57,838 bases of DNA from Castellaniella sp036379515 (GCF_036379515.1 NZ_DASVGN010000028.1:1-57838), one strand, 5' to 3'. Shown: positions 8,844 to 17,916, numbered from the stretch's first letter. The notes: a model not told the origin generated them from the sequence alone. Translations and numbers: made by a program.

Positions 8844-8897
8844 GCGCGTGCCTTTTTTCACTCGCCACACCGCCCCTGGCACCTCCCGGACCCGCCC

Positions 8898-9728
8898 ATG
8901 ACAGTTGCCGCTTACCCTGCCACGAGCCCTTCATCCGGATTGTGCTGCCGCATCATTCCCTGCCTGGACGTGAACGCCGGGCGGGTCGTCAAGGGAGTGA
9001 ACTTCGTCAACCTGGCCGACGCGGGCGACCCGGTCGAGATCGCACGGCGCTACGACGAACAGGGTGCGGACGAACTCACCTTCCTGGACATTACCGCCAC
9101 CTCGGATGAGCGTGGGCTGATCCTGCCCATCATCGAGGCCGTGGCGCGCCAGGTCTTCATTCCGCTCACAGTGGGGGGCGGGGTGCGTCAGGTGTCAGAC
9201 ATTCAGCGCCTGCTGGATGCAGGCGCCGACAAAGTTTCGATCAATAGCGCTGCCGTCGCACGACCCGAGCTGGTCGCCGAGGCCTCGCGACACCACGGGT
9301 CGCAGTGCATCGTCGTAGCCATGGATGCCCGCCGCGTCTCAGCGCCTGGCAAACCGGCCCGGTGGGAAATCTTCACTCACGGTGGGCGCAAGGCCACAGG
9401 GCTGGACGCCATCGCCTGGGCTCGCCGCATGGCGGATTCTGGCGCAGGCGAACTGCTGCTCACCAGCATGGACCGCGACGGCACCAAATCGGGCTTCGAT
9501 CTGGAGCTCACTCGCGCAGTGTCTGATGCAGTCCCTATCCCCGTGATCGCCTCCGGGGGCGTGGGTACGCTGCAGCACCTGGCTGATGGCGTGATTCAGG
9601 GGCACGCCAGCGCGGTGCTGGCCGCCAGCATCTTCCACTTTGGCCAATTTTCGATTGCCCAGGCCAAGGCCCACCTGGCCGCACAGGGCATTCCCGTGCG
9701 CGGCATTGCCGAGCCCGTTGAATCATGA
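8898..9728 (+). CDS. hisF: Imidazole glycerol phosphate synthase, cyclase subunit
   Basis: Cyclase that uses ammonia from HisH to make imidazoleglycerol phosphate and AICAR. The 276-residue TIM barrel has the catalytic Asp in IIPCLDVNAGRVVKG and a second in LLTSMDRDGTKSG, plus the phosphate loops TVGGGVR and IASGGVG. About 16 residues precede the usual MLxxRIIPCLD start, so the true start could be slightly downstream, but no better ATG is seen. The stop overlaps the hisI start as ATGA. Confidence 0.96.
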   Translation: MTVAAYPATSPSSGLCCRIIPCLDVNAGRVVKGVNFVNLADAGDPVEIARRYDEQGADELTFLDITATSDERGLILPIIEAVARQVFIPLTVGGGVRQVSDIQRLLDAGADKVSINSAAVARPELVAEASRHHGSQCIVVAMDARRVSAPGKPARWEIFTHGGRKATGLDAIAWARRMADSGAGELLLTSMDRDGTKSGFDLELTRAVSDAVPIPVIASGGVGTLQHLADGVIQGHASAVLAASIFHFGQFSIAQAKAHLAAQGIPVRGIAEPVES

Positions 9729-10153
9729 CTTCACCCTCCCTGCCCACTTGGCTCTCCGAACTGCACTTCGATGCGCAAGGCCTCATTCCTGCCATCGCAC
9801 AGGATGCACATAGCGGCAAGGTGCTGATGATGGCGTGGATGAATGCTGAGGCCATCCAGGAAACCGTGCAGTCGGGCCAGGCGGTGTATTTTTCGCGATC
9901 GCGCCAGCGCCTGTGGCGCAAGGGCGAGGAATCCGGCAATACGCAGACGGTGCACGATATCCGGCTGGATTGCGATGGCGACGTGTTGCTGCTCAAGGTG
10001 ACCCAGAACGGCGGCATCGCGTGCCATACAGGCCGCGAGAGCTGCTTCTTTCGCAGCCTGGAACCCTACGACGGCGATCACACCTGGGTCGTGCAAGAGC
10101 CCGTGCTGAAAGACCCGCACGAGATCTACCAGCATCCAGGGCACTCGCATTGA
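9725..10153 (+). CDS. hisI: Phosphoribosyl-AMP cyclohydrolase
   Basis: Opens the adenine ring of phosphoribosyl-AMP. The 142-residue protein has the zinc-binding cysteines in LDCDGDVLL and GIACHTGRESCFF, and the conserved VLMMAWMNAEA. It is a separate protein rather than a HisIE fusion, as in most betaproteobacteria. It is coupled to hisF by a 4-base overlap. Confidence 0.96.
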   Translation: MTSPSLPTWLSELHFDAQGLIPAIAQDAHSGKVLMMAWMNAEAIQETVQSGQAVYFSRSRQRLWRKGEESGNTQTVHDIRLDCDGDVLLLKVTQNGGIACHTGRESCFFRSLEPYDGDHTWVVQEPVLKDPHEIYQHPGHSH

Positions 10154-10247
10154 CCCATTCCGGCGCGGCCCGGGTTGGCGGTCAGCCCCTGGCTGACACC
10201 GATGATATTCACCGCGCCGCGCCACCTCTCTTCACGGATTGATCATC

Positions 10248-10595
10248 ATGACTGTCGAATCCACTTCTGATCTGCTGGCTCGCCTGGCTGATACTCTGGC
10301 CACCCGCCGCCCCGATCGCGGCGGCGACCCCAAGACTTCGTACACGGCGCAACTGCTGTCACGCGGGCCGGACGCCTTCCTGAAAAAAATCGGCGAAGAA
10401 GCGACCGAACTGGTCATGGCTGCCAAGGACGGCACGCCGGATCGCATCGTGGCCGAGACCGCCGATCTATGGTTTCACTGCCTGGTGGTCTTGACGCACT
10501 TCAACCTGCGCCCGGAAGACGTGTTGGCCGAACTCGCTCGCCGCGAGGGACTTTCGGGGCTGGAAGAAAAGGCCGCACGCAAGCACTCAAGCTAA
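10248..10595 (+). CDS. hisE: Phosphoribosyl-ATP pyrophosphatase
   Basis: Removes pyrophosphate from phosphoribosyl-ATP, the second step of histidine synthesis. The 115-residue helical protein has the MazG-like KKIGEEATELVMAAKDG and the ETADLWFHCLV stretch with conserved acidic residues. A TTG three codons upstream is open, but the ATG at 10248 is the natural start. It closes the his cluster 94 bases after hisI. Confidence 0.95.
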   Translation: MTVESTSDLLARLADTLATRRPDRGGDPKTSYTAQLLSRGPDAFLKKIGEEATELVMAAKDGTPDRIVAETADLWFHCLVVLTHFNLRPEDVLAELARREGLSGLEEKAARKHSS

Positions 10596-10705
10596 CCAAA
10601 AAGGAGACTAAGGGCATACCCCGGGCTGCTGTGGCCCAGCGCCCGCCCAAAATGTGGCAAGATATGAGTCTGACGGGCCGACGTTCGGCCGCCTTCCAGA
10701 GCGCT

Positions 10706-11074
10706 ATGAGCCACGATTGCCTGTTTTGCAAGATTGCACACCACGAAATCCCGGCCAAGGTGGTGTTCGAAGACGATGAATTCATCGCCTTCCACGACAT
10801 CAACCCGGCGGCTCCGGTACATCTGTTGCTGGTCCCCAAGCATCACGTGGGCTCATTGGCCGACATCGGCACCAACGACGGTGCCTGGCTTGCCCGCATG
10901 ATGCAGCTGGTGCCGCGCCTGGCGTTCGAAAACGGCGCCAACCCCTTGCCCGCCGGTGGCTTCCGCATGGTGGCCAACGCAGGGCTCGAAGGTGGCCAGG
11001 AAGTCGATCATTTACACTTTCACATTCTGGGCGGCGCACGCCCCTGGAACAAACGCGCGGCTCCGGCTGCTTAG
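10706..11074 (+). CDS. HIT-family nucleotide-binding protein (HinT-like)
   Basis: Small histidine-triad protein, probably a purine nucleoside phosphoramidase of the Hint branch. The triad HLHFH lies at about residues 102-106, followed by ILGGARPW, and the N-terminus is CLFCKIAHHEIPA. The start at 10706 gives 122 residues; the frame is open further upstream, but that part does not match the family. The cellular substrate is unknown. It stands between hisE and tatA. Confidence 0.88.
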   Translation: MSHDCLFCKIAHHEIPAKVVFEDDEFIAFHDINPAAPVHLLLVPKHHVGSLADIGTNDGAWLARMMQLVPRLAFENGANPLPAGGFRMVANAGLEGGQEVDHLHFHILGGARPWNKRAAPAA

Positions 11075-11083
11075 GAGAACCTC

Positions 11084-11326
11084 ATGGGTGGTTTGAGCAT
11101 TTGGCACTGGCTCATCGTGCTGGTCATCGTGGCGCTGATCTTCGGCACCAAGAAGCTGCGCAATATCGGTGAAGACCTGGGTGGAGCCGTCAAAGGCTTC
11201 AAAAAGGGCATGAAAGACGCGCAAGACGAAGCCACCGCACCAGCGGCTGCGAACCCTGCCGTCGCCCAAAAGGTCCAGGACGACAACACTGTTGATGTGC
11301 AGGCGCGCGAAAAAACCGACGCCTGA
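11084..11326 (+). CDS. tatA: Twin-arginine translocase subunit TatA
   Basis: Forms the conducting oligomer of the Tat pathway, which exports folded proteins. At 80 residues it has one N-terminal membrane helix (WLIVLVIVALIFG), the conserved hinge TKKLRNIGEDLG and an amphipathic helix VKGFKKGM. It is first in a tatABC operon, nine bases after the HIT gene. One client is probably the carbonic anhydrase at 36.5-37.2 kb, which carries a twin-arginine signal. Confidence 0.95.
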   Translation: MGGLSIWHWLIVLVIVALIFGTKKLRNIGEDLGGAVKGFKKGMKDAQDEATAPAAANPAVAQKVQDDNTVDVQAREKTDA

Positions 11327-11363
11327 TCCTGTCGTCTGATTCCCTTTCTGACCTGGAAACTCC

Positions 11364-11948
11364 ATGTTTGACATCAGTTTCAGTGAGCTGATGGTGATCG
11401 GCGTGATTGCGCTCATCGTCCTCGGCCCCGAGCGTATGCCCAAGGTCGCCCGTACTATCGGCCACCTGCTGGGTCGTGCGCAGCGCTACGTCAACGAGGT
11501 CAAGTCCGACATCCAGAAAGAAATGGACCTGAAAGACATCGGTGACATCAAGACGCAGATGGAAGACGCGGCCCGTTCGGTGCAGTCTTCTCTGGCTGAG
11601 TCCACCGAAGCACTCAAGTCCGCTGTCGAAGCGCCCACGCAAACGTTGAAGGACAGCCTGAACGAGGCCCGGCAAGCCTTGGGCACGGCGGCCCCCGCGG
11701 CTGCGGCGGGTGCTTCCAGCACCGAGACACCGTCCCCGACAACCGCCGAGCCCCCGGCAGCAACGCCCGTCCTGACCTCAGAGGCCAGCCCGGTAGCGCC
11801 TGCCGTTGCGCCAGTAGCCACAGAAACGGTCGTCGCCTCCAACAAGGCGCCTACCCCTGCTGCCGATCCCACCGCTGCAGCACCCGGGGTGGCCGGCACT
11901 CCAGCAGCTGCGGCTCCACCTGAACCCAGCTCCCACAGCCCGGCATGA
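11364..11948 (+). CDS. tatB: Sec-independent translocase subunit TatB
   Basis: Part of the TatBC receptor complex that binds twin-arginine signals. The N-terminus MFDISFSELMVIGVIALIVL with GPERMPKVAR is diagnostic, followed by an amphipathic region. The C-terminal half is a long low-complexity tail rich in Ala, Pro and Thr, making 194 residues. The stop overlaps tatC by ATGA. Confidence 0.95.
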   Translation: MFDISFSELMVIGVIALIVLGPERMPKVARTIGHLLGRAQRYVNEVKSDIQKEMDLKDIGDIKTQMEDAARSVQSSLAESTEALKSAVEAPTQTLKDSLNEARQALGTAAPAAAAGASSTETPSPTTAEPPAATPVLTSEASPVAPAVAPVATETVVASNKAPTPAADPTAAAPGVAGTPAAAAPPEPSSHSPA

Positions 11949-12763
11949 CAAACGCTTCCGAAGACACCCAGGACTCCTTCATCTCGCACCTGGTCGAGCT
12001 GCGCTCGCGCCTGATGAAGGCGGTAGCCTCGGTCCTCGTGGTCGCCATTGCCCTGTTCATCTGGCCCGGCTCCGACACCATCTACAACTTGCTCGCCCGC
12101 CCGATGCTCGAAGCGTTGCCGCAGGGCTCGCACATGGTGGCCATCGGCATCACGACCACGTTCATCATTCCGCTGAAGGTCACCTTGCTGGTGGCGCTGG
12201 TGATCTCGTTGCCCTTCGTGCTCTACCAGATCTGGGCGTTCGTGGCCCCTGGCCTATACCGCAACGAGCAGAGGCTGGCACTGCCGCTTATTGTCTCGAG
12301 CACCCTGCTCTTTTTGCTAGGCATGGCGTTCTGCTATTTCGTCGTGTTCCACACGGTCTTTCGTTTCTTTGCCCGGATCGCGCCTTCCAGCATCGAGATG
12401 ATGCCGGACATCGAACACTACGTGAATTTCGTGCTCACGCTGTTTCTGGCCTTCGGCGCAGCCTTCGAAGTCCCTATCGCGGTGGTACTGCTGGTCAAAA
12501 CGGGCATGGTCACTGTCGCGAAGCTGCGTGAAGTCCGCGGCTACGTGATCGTGGGCTGCTTCGTGGTGGCCGCCGTCATCACACCACCCGACGTGCTCAG
12601 TCAGCTGATGCTGGCCACGCCGCTGTGCTTGCTGTACGAAATCGGCATCATCACCAGCGCCATTCTCGAGAAGCGCAAAAAAGAAACCGACGATGCGGAC
12701 GCCGCGCGCGAGCTGGTTGCCAACGACCAAGACCCACCGTCTGACGGGCCTGCCGAGCCGTAA
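11945..12763 (+). CDS. tatC: Sec-independent translocase subunit TatC
   Basis: Polytopic core of the Tat receptor, recognising the twin-arginine motif. The 272-residue protein starts with SFISHLVELRSRLMKA, the conserved first cytoplasmic segment, and shows six hydrophobic helices including TLLVALVISLPFVLYQIWAF. The 138 bases after it, up to the end of the convergent dsbD, show no convincing terminator. Confidence 0.96.
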   Translation: MTNASEDTQDSFISHLVELRSRLMKAVASVLVVAIALFIWPGSDTIYNLLARPMLEALPQGSHMVAIGITTTFIIPLKVTLLVALVISLPFVLYQIWAFVAPGLYRNEQRLALPLIVSSTLLFLLGMAFCYFVVFHTVFRFFARIAPSSIEMMPDIEHYVNFVLTLFLAFGAAFEVPIAVVLLVKTGMVTVAKLREVRGYVIVGCFVVAAVITPPDVLSQLMLATPLCLLYEIGIITSAILEKRKKETDDADAARELVANDQDPPSDGPAEP

Positions 12764-12901
12764 CGAGCACCCGGCGATCTTCCGATCTTTGCTTGCATGA
12801 CCCAGCGGGCCTGAATGGAATTTATCTATTCAGTTATCTACCCATGATCTGGAAGCCGAGCGCCCATCAGACTCTCGATGAAACACCTTTCAACCTGAAC
12901 T

Positions 12902-14971
12902 CTAACGCGCCGCGAGCACCCGATCCTGGACACGGCCAAAGGCATCGGCTTTCAGGAACCCAACCACCCGAGCCTGCGGAACAAGCCCTTGACGGGGGTC
13001 GAAGAAAAGAATCCCTGGGGGCCCAAACAGGTCAAACTGCTTGAGCAAGGCGCGGTCGTCAGGCGTCATTCGGGTGACGTCGGCTTGCAGCAGAATCATG
13101 CGGCCCATGCGGGCAGCCACTTGCGGGTCACTGAAAGTGAATTTTTCCATTTCCAGGCACGAGACACACCAGTCGGCGTAAAAATCCAGCATGACCGGGC
13201 GGTCGGCCTGCGCAAGGCGCGCCTGCAGATCCTGCACGGAGGCCACTTTGGTGAAGCGTGCGCGAATGGCGGTCGGGTCGCTCAGACCTGCGACGGCACC
13301 CACTGCCCTGCCGCCTCCTGCGCCAGTAAAGGGCGCCAGTGGCCTGAACATGTCACCTCCGCCCGCCAGCAGGCCGGCTCCTTGCGCCAGGCCCCACAAC
13401 GCCAGCGATAGCGCCAGTGCCCGCAACAGCAGACGCAGGGGCGGCATGGTAGCCAGCGTACCGTCGGCAACGCCAGGGTCGGCGCCTTGAAGGCGGCTGC
13501 TTCCGGAGGCACCCACCGAGGTCCACAGCAACAGCGCAGCCCAGAAAGCCAACAAAATCCAGCCAGCGACGTAGAGCGTCCCGGCCAGCAGCGGCCGGGC
13601 CATCCACCACGCGGTGGCCAGCAGCAGCAGCCCGAATCCCGTCTTGAGCGTCGTCATCCAGGCGCCTGCACGCGGCAGCAGAGCCGCCGAGCCCGCTCCC
13701 ACAAACAGCAGAATCAGGCCCTCGCCCCAGGCCATGGCAAAGAGCGCGCTGCCGCCCACCACGACGTCGCCGGTCTGTGAGATGAAGAGCAGTACGCCCG
13801 CCAGAGGGGCCGCCACACAAGGTCCGACGATGAGCGCTGAAAGCATCCCCATGACGAAAGCGCCGCTGGCATGCCCGCCGGGAATGCGCTGCAGACGCGA
13901 CTGCAGCCGCGACTGCAGCCCCACCGGTACCTGCAGCGTAAAGACGTCGAGCATCGCCAGCGCGAACAAGGCGAGCAGCAAGGCAAAGGTACCGATCATC
14001 CAGGGCGATTGCAGCCACGCCGCCAAACCGGCGCCCAAGAGGCCTGCAGCCACCCCCAGGGCGGTGTAGACCAGGGACATGCCGAGCACGTAGGCCGCGG
14101 CAAGGCCCAGGCCACGAAGACGCCCATGCGCCAACTGCCCGCGCCCGGCGATGACGGCCAGCAGAATGGGGATCATGGGCAGAACACAGGGGGTCAGCGA
14201 CAGCAGCACGCCCAGCAACAGGCTCAGGCCCAGGATCTGCCACAGCGGTGCCTGGTGCAGCCAGGCCGCCATGCCCGTGTCGTCCAGATTGAACCACGCA
14301 CCAGACCCGGCTGCAGGCGCCGTACCGGCCACACCCGGGGAGGCCTCTGCCGCGAGCAGGTTCAGGCTGTGGCCGGGCGTCTTTGCGGGCATGACCGCCA
14401 GGGCGTCCTGCGGCGCAGGAACGCTGGAGCGGACCTGCGGCCCTTGCGCCGTGTACCCTCCCGACGCCGCAGCCAGTGTCAGTGTCTGGGTCATGGGCGG
14501 GTAGCAGATCCCCTGGTCCGCACAGCCCTGGCTCGTAATGCTGACCTTGAGTGGTGCGGCCGCGCCCACGCGCAGCGGAATCCGCAGTGTTACCGCACCG
14601 TGGTAGATCTCCATGTCCTTCTCGAACGTGGGGTCGTACTTGACGATGCCTTTTGGCAGGACGACGGAGTCAGACCAGAGTGCCCCCGTGGGCCGGTCGG
14701 CCGGGTCGGTCAGCGTAGAGGGGCGGTACAGCAGCAACTTGCCCAGCGCGTCATCGACGCGGATTTCGAAGCGCTCCTGGTACATGTAATAGCCGGGCGC
14801 GATGGCGTAGTGCACATCCAGCGCCTGCGGGCCAGCCATGGCGGCCGTAGCCACGAATGCCTTGGCCGGGTCGAGGAACTGGTCGCCCGCCTGGGCAGGC
14901 GGCACTGCAGCACACAGGCCAAGTACCGCCGCGAGCGTGGCCAGCAGGCAGCGCAACGCACGCAGGCTCAC
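12902..14971 (-). CDS. dsbD: Thiol:disulfide interchange protein DsbD
   Basis: Carries electrons from cytoplasmic thioredoxin across the inner membrane to periplasmic DsbC/DsbG and cytochrome c maturation. The start is taken as the GTG at 14971, overlapping the cutA stop as GTGA; it gives a signal peptide ending near PPAQAGDQ. Domains in order are a periplasmic DsbD-alpha with C150/C156 (CADQGIC), eight membrane helices with the cysteines of LTPCVLPM and VVGPCVAAP, and a C-terminal thioredoxin fold with C602-V-S-C605. All three redox pairs are present in the 689-residue protein. The frame stays open upstream into cutA, but that region is not part of the gene. Confidence 0.94.
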   Translation of the reverse strand: MSLRALRCLLATLAAVLGLCAAVPPAQAGDQFLDPAKAFVATAAMAGPQALDVHYAIAPGYYMYQERFEIRVDDALGKLLLYRPSTLTDPADRPTGALWSDSVVLPKGIVKYDPTFEKDMEIYHGAVTLRIPLRVGAAAPLKVSITSQGCADQGICYPPMTQTLTLAAASGGYTAQGPQVRSSVPAPQDALAVMPAKTPGHSLNLLAAEASPGVAGTAPAAGSGAWFNLDDTGMAAWLHQAPLWQILGLSLLLGVLLSLTPCVLPMIPILLAVIAGRGQLAHGRLRGLGLAAAYVLGMSLVYTALGVAAGLLGAGLAAWLQSPWMIGTFALLLALFALAMLDVFTLQVPVGLQSRLQSRLQRIPGGHASGAFVMGMLSALIVGPCVAAPLAGVLLFISQTGDVVVGGSALFAMAWGEGLILLFVGAGSAALLPRAGAWMTTLKTGFGLLLLATAWWMARPLLAGTLYVAGWILLAFWAALLLWTSVGASGSSRLQGADPGVADGTLATMPPLRLLLRALALSLALWGLAQGAGLLAGGGDMFRPLAPFTGAGGGRAVGAVAGLSDPTAIRARFTKVASVQDLQARLAQADRPVMLDFYADWCVSCLEMEKFTFSDPQVAARMGRMILLQADVTRMTPDDRALLKQFDLFGPPGILFFDPRQGLVPQARVVGFLKADAFGRVQDRVLAAR

Positions 14972-15360
14972 AGCGCCCCCTCTGCGGCAGGACGAGTCGC
15001 CTGCGCGACCCAGTCCAGGTAAGACTGGCTGCCTGCCGCGACGCCCAGCACGAGAAACTCCGGCAGCTCGTACGGATGCAGACTGCACAGGCGCGCGTAC
15101 AGGCGCGGCAATGCGTCAGCCGTGGTCTTGAGCGTGAGCGGGTATTCGTCGCCGCCTTCGAGTTTGCCCTGCCACAGATACATGGCACTGACTGCACTGC
15201 CCACATGGGCACAGGCCACCAGCGACTCTTCAACCAGAACGTGGGCAATGCGCTTGGCCAGCAGTCCATCGGGCGCCGTGGTCAGCACCACGACCGTGTC
15301 GGCCGGATCCGAGCCCTGGCGCCGCAGCGCCGGCACGGCGCCAAGTGTTTGATCTGTCAT
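14968..15360 (-). CDS. cutA: Divalent-ion tolerance protein CutA
   Basis: Small trimeric cytoplasmic protein linked to copper and divalent-cation tolerance; its biochemical role is still uncertain. The 130-residue protein contains VVVLTTAPDGLLAKRIAHVL, CAHV and MYLWQGKLE, followed by TLKTTADALP and HPYELPEFL, the family hallmarks. About 20 extra N-terminal residues precede the conserved core, so a start further downstream is possible. It is coupled to dsbD by a 4-base overlap; in E. coli cutA and dsbD are also neighbours. Confidence 0.92.
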   Translation of the reverse strand: MTDQTLGAVPALRRQGSDPADTVVVLTTAPDGLLAKRIAHVLVEESLVACAHVGSAVSAMYLWQGKLEGGDEYPLTLKTTADALPRLYARLCSLHPYELPEFLVLGVAAGSQSYLDWVAQATRPAAEGAL

Positions 15361-15545
15361 GATTTCGGTACAGAAGAAGGCTTCTCATTGTACCTACTTG
15401 TACCTATTGCCGAATAACGCCCCAGCCATCATTCAGTCACATTCCTGAGTCTCAGGGTATGCCCTAGTTGGCACGTCCCTACCAGCGGCGTTAAATTCGC
15501 TTTACAAACTATTGTTCGTAATCCGAATTTATTAAACCCTGTCCC
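15361..15545. promoter_or_regulatory. Divergent region between cutA and the IclR-type gene
   Basis: Non-coding 185 bases. The half proximal to the IclR-type gene is AT-rich, unlike its surroundings, with the small dyads TTCGTAATCCGAA and ACAAACTATTGT. These could be regulator half-sites, but no consensus is met well enough to call an operator or promoter. Confidence 0.3.
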
Positions 15546-16358
15546 ATGACCTCAGCGCGTCCAGACAACAAGAAGAACACGGTCCAGTCTCTCGCCAAAG
15601 GGCTGAAGATCCTGACGACCTTCAGCCCCGGTGAACCCGAGCTCACCATGGCCGAAATCGCGCGGCGCGCCGACGTGGACAACGCCACTGCGTTCCGCTA
15701 CCTGAACACGCTGGTGGATCTGGGCTACGTCCGCCGCGTGCCAGATTCGCGGCTATTCAGCCTGACGCTGCAAGTGCTGGACCTGGGCTTCAACGCCATC
15801 GCCCATTCGAACCTGAGAACCGTGGCGCACCCCATCCTCAGAGAGCTGGTCGGCGAGGTCAACGAGGCCGCGTCCATCGGCGTGCTCGATGGCACGGAAA
15901 TCTGCTATGTAGAGCGCTTTCAGCGCGGTCTCACCCGCATGGGCGTCGACATCCGGATCGGCACACGCGTTCCGGCATGCACCACGGTCATTGGCCATTC
16001 GCTGCTGGCCTGGCTGCCCACGAGTCGCCAGCAGGCCATCTTCAACGGGCACAGAGCAGAAAAGCGCACCGACCGCCATCCCGTAGACCCCGAAACATTG
16101 CTGCAGCGGCTCACCGAAGTCCGAGCCCGCGGCTATTCGATCTCTCTGCCAGACCAGTTTCAAGGGTTCTACGCCATCGCGGCGCCCATCCTCGACCAGG
16201 ACCAGGTCCCCATCGGCGCAATCAGCACTGCCGCGCCCGCTATCTCCATGACGCTCGAACAGTTCGAGGCCAAGTCGGCGGGCCCAGTCTGCCACGCCGC
16301 GCGCCAGTTGGGAACGGCTCTTCAATCCCTGGGGGGCTTTGCCCACCTCGACCCATGA
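15546..16358 (+). CDS. IclR-family transcriptional regulator
   Basis: Cytoplasmic regulator, presumably local, controlling the M19-like/RidA/TRAP genes that follow. The 270-residue protein has an N-terminal winged helix-turn-helix (TMAEIARRADVDNATAFRYL, then VDLGYVRRV) and an IclR effector domain with ICYVERFQ and the central HSLLAWLP. The effector is unknown. It lies 19 bases before the next gene in the same direction, suggesting co-transcription. Confidence 0.9.
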   Translation: MTSARPDNKKNTVQSLAKGLKILTTFSPGEPELTMAEIARRADVDNATAFRYLNTLVDLGYVRRVPDSRLFSLTLQVLDLGFNAIAHSNLRTVAHPILRELVGEVNEAASIGVLDGTEICYVERFQRGLTRMGVDIRIGTRVPACTTVIGHSLLAWLPTSRQQAIFNGHRAEKRTDRHPVDPETLLQRLTEVRARGYSISLPDQFQGFYAIAAPILDQDQVPIGAISTAAPAISMTLEQFEAKSAGPVCHAARQLGTALQSLGGFAHLDP

Positions 16359-16377
16359 CTCTTACAGGACACACCGC

Positions 16378-17394
16378 GTGAGCACGCCCAAAAACCTGGC
16401 CGAAACCCGTGCCCGGACATTCCCCATCGTCGATGGCGCTCAGTACTGCCGCTGGAACCGAGAAATCTTCACGCAAATGGCGCAGGGAGGCGTTGCCGTG
16501 GCAGGCGCCACGATCGCCTACCACGAAACGCCTTACGAGCTGCTCCTGCGCCTGGGCGAATGGCAACGCCGGTTCCAGGCCTTCAACGACCTGATCCGCC
16601 CCTTCGATGCCTCGACCGACATCGAGCAGGCAGGGCAAGACGGGCGCGTGGCCATCTTCTTCGGTGCCCAGAACCCTTCGGTCATCGAAGCCAACATCGA
16701 TTTCATCCCGGTGTTCCGCCAGCTGGGTCTGCGGATGATGCAAGTCACCTACAACACGCAAAGCCTGCTGGGTTCGGGGTGGCGCGAACCCAATGACAAG
16801 GGGCTGACCCTGTTCGGCCAGAAGGTCATCGAGTCCATGAACCGGGCCGGGATGCTGGCCGATCTGGCCCACGCCGGCGAACAGACCATCCTGGATACGG
16901 CCGAATTCTCCCCCCTGCCCATCGTCATCTCACATGGCAATCCGCGGAAATTCCGGGATACCGCGCGGAACATCACCGAGCGGGCCATGCGCGCAGTCGC
17001 CGACAGCGACGGGCTCATGGGGCTGAGCCTGTACCCGCACCACCTGCCCAAGGGGTCGGACACGACGTTGGCCGAATTCTGCGACATGGTGTCGTTCGCA
17101 GTAGAGGTCATGGGAGATCGCCACGTGGCGATCGGCACCGACCTGTGCCAAGGGCAGGCGGATGAAGTTCTGAACTGGATGCGCGCAGGACGCTGGGACC
17201 CACCCCACGACCCCGACGGCGAGCCTGAAGTCCGGTGGCCACAGCCACTGGCATGGTTCAAGTCCAATGCCGACTTCCCGAACATCATCGAAGCACTGGT
17301 TCATCGGGGTTTTGCGCACGAGACCATCGCCAGGATCGCGGGCGGGAACTGGCTCCGGGTGCTCGCCTCCACACAGCGCACGGCACCCTGCTGA
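16378..17394 (+). CDS. M19 (membrane dipeptidase)-like protein with altered metal site
   Basis: A member of the renal dipeptidase family (COG2355), whose known enzymes hydrolyse dipeptides and dehydropeptides with two zinc ions. The start is a GTG at 16378, giving 338 residues. The usual HxD pair near the N-terminus (DGHND in relatives) is replaced by DGAQY (A21, Y23), and the bridging Glu of the GxEGG motif by Q98 in FFGAQNPS. The later histidines H165 (DLAHAG) and H186 (ISHGNP) and D255 (IGTDL) are kept. One metal site therefore looks lost, so it may be a one-metal or different hydrolase, or a non-peptidase. The gene lies between the IclR regulator and RidA; the substrate is unknown. Confidence 0.75.
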   Translation: MSTPKNLAETRARTFPIVDGAQYCRWNREIFTQMAQGGVAVAGATIAYHETPYELLLRLGEWQRRFQAFNDLIRPFDASTDIEQAGQDGRVAIFFGAQNPSVIEANIDFIPVFRQLGLRMMQVTYNTQSLLGSGWREPNDKGLTLFGQKVIESMNRAGMLADLAHAGEQTILDTAEFSPLPIVISHGNPRKFRDTARNITERAMRAVADSDGLMGLSLYPHHLPKGSDTTLAEFCDMVSFAVEVMGDRHVAIGTDLCQGQADEVLNWMRAGRWDPPHDPDGEPEVRWPQPLAWFKSNADFPNIIEALVHRGFAHETIARIAGGNWLRVLASTQRTAPC

Positions 17395-17451
17395 GCCCGA
17401 CCGGCCCGGACAAGTCATTCATCCATCACACAGTCACAGGATTTCACCAGC

Positions 17452-17916
17452 ATGATCGCAGAAAACCTTTCGCTACCCACCATCGAGAACCCGGCATTTC
17501 GCTATTCCAGCGCCCGTGTGCACGACGACGTCATCTGGACGAGCGGACTCATCCCCAAGATCAAGGGGGTGGTAGAGCCCAGCGGGATCGTTGGTGAGAG
17601 CATCACGCTGCCGCAGGCGTGCGCCGCCGCGCGGCTGTGCGCACTGCAGGGCCTGGCGATCGCGGTCAGGGCTGCAGGTGGCCGTCGCAGTGCGGTCCGG
17701 GGGATGCTGACCTCGACCTGCTACGTCGCCTGCACCGCCCAGTTTGCCGGCATTTCCGACATTGCCGACGCGGCCCAGCAAGTGATGGCAGACGCTTTCG
17801 GAAAGTCCCCGGACTACGTGCGATCGACGGTCGGCGTGGTCAGGCTCCCGGCCAATTCGCCTGTGATGTTCGATTTCTCGTTCGTACTCGACCCATCCGC
17901 ACTCGCCGGCAGTTGA
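17452..17916 (+). CDS. RidA/YjgF-family protein
   Basis: Rid proteins hydrolyse reactive enamines and imines or bind small metabolites. The 154-residue sequence has the family frame: VIWTSGLIPKIKG near the start, DIADAAQQVMADAF, and the C-terminal VGVVRLPANSPVMFDF, in which the Arg of VRLP corresponds to the substrate-binding arginine of RidA. The acidic residue usually following (VEIDA/VEIEA) is changed to MFDF, so this is probably a Rid subgroup other than canonical RidA. Its place beside the M19-like gene suggests a shared pathway. Confidence 0.85.
   Translation: MIAENLSLPTIENPAFRYSSARVHDDVIWTSGLIPKIKGVVEPSGIVGESITLPQACAAARLCALQGLAIAVRAAGGRRSAVRGMLTSTCYVACTAQFAGISDIADAAQQVMADAFGKSPDYVRSTVGVVRLPANSPVMFDFSFVLDPSALAGS

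Noticed and set aside
13871..15022. 383-codon plus-strand open frame opposite dsbD
   Set aside because: It is rich in Gln, Arg and His as expected for an antisense shadow of a hydrophobic membrane protein, and has no family resemblance.
15089..15360. Longer N-terminus of dsbD reaching into cutA
   Set aside because: The extension is out of the signal-peptide context and duplicates cutA sequence in another frame; the GTG at 14971 overlapping the cutA stop is a better start.
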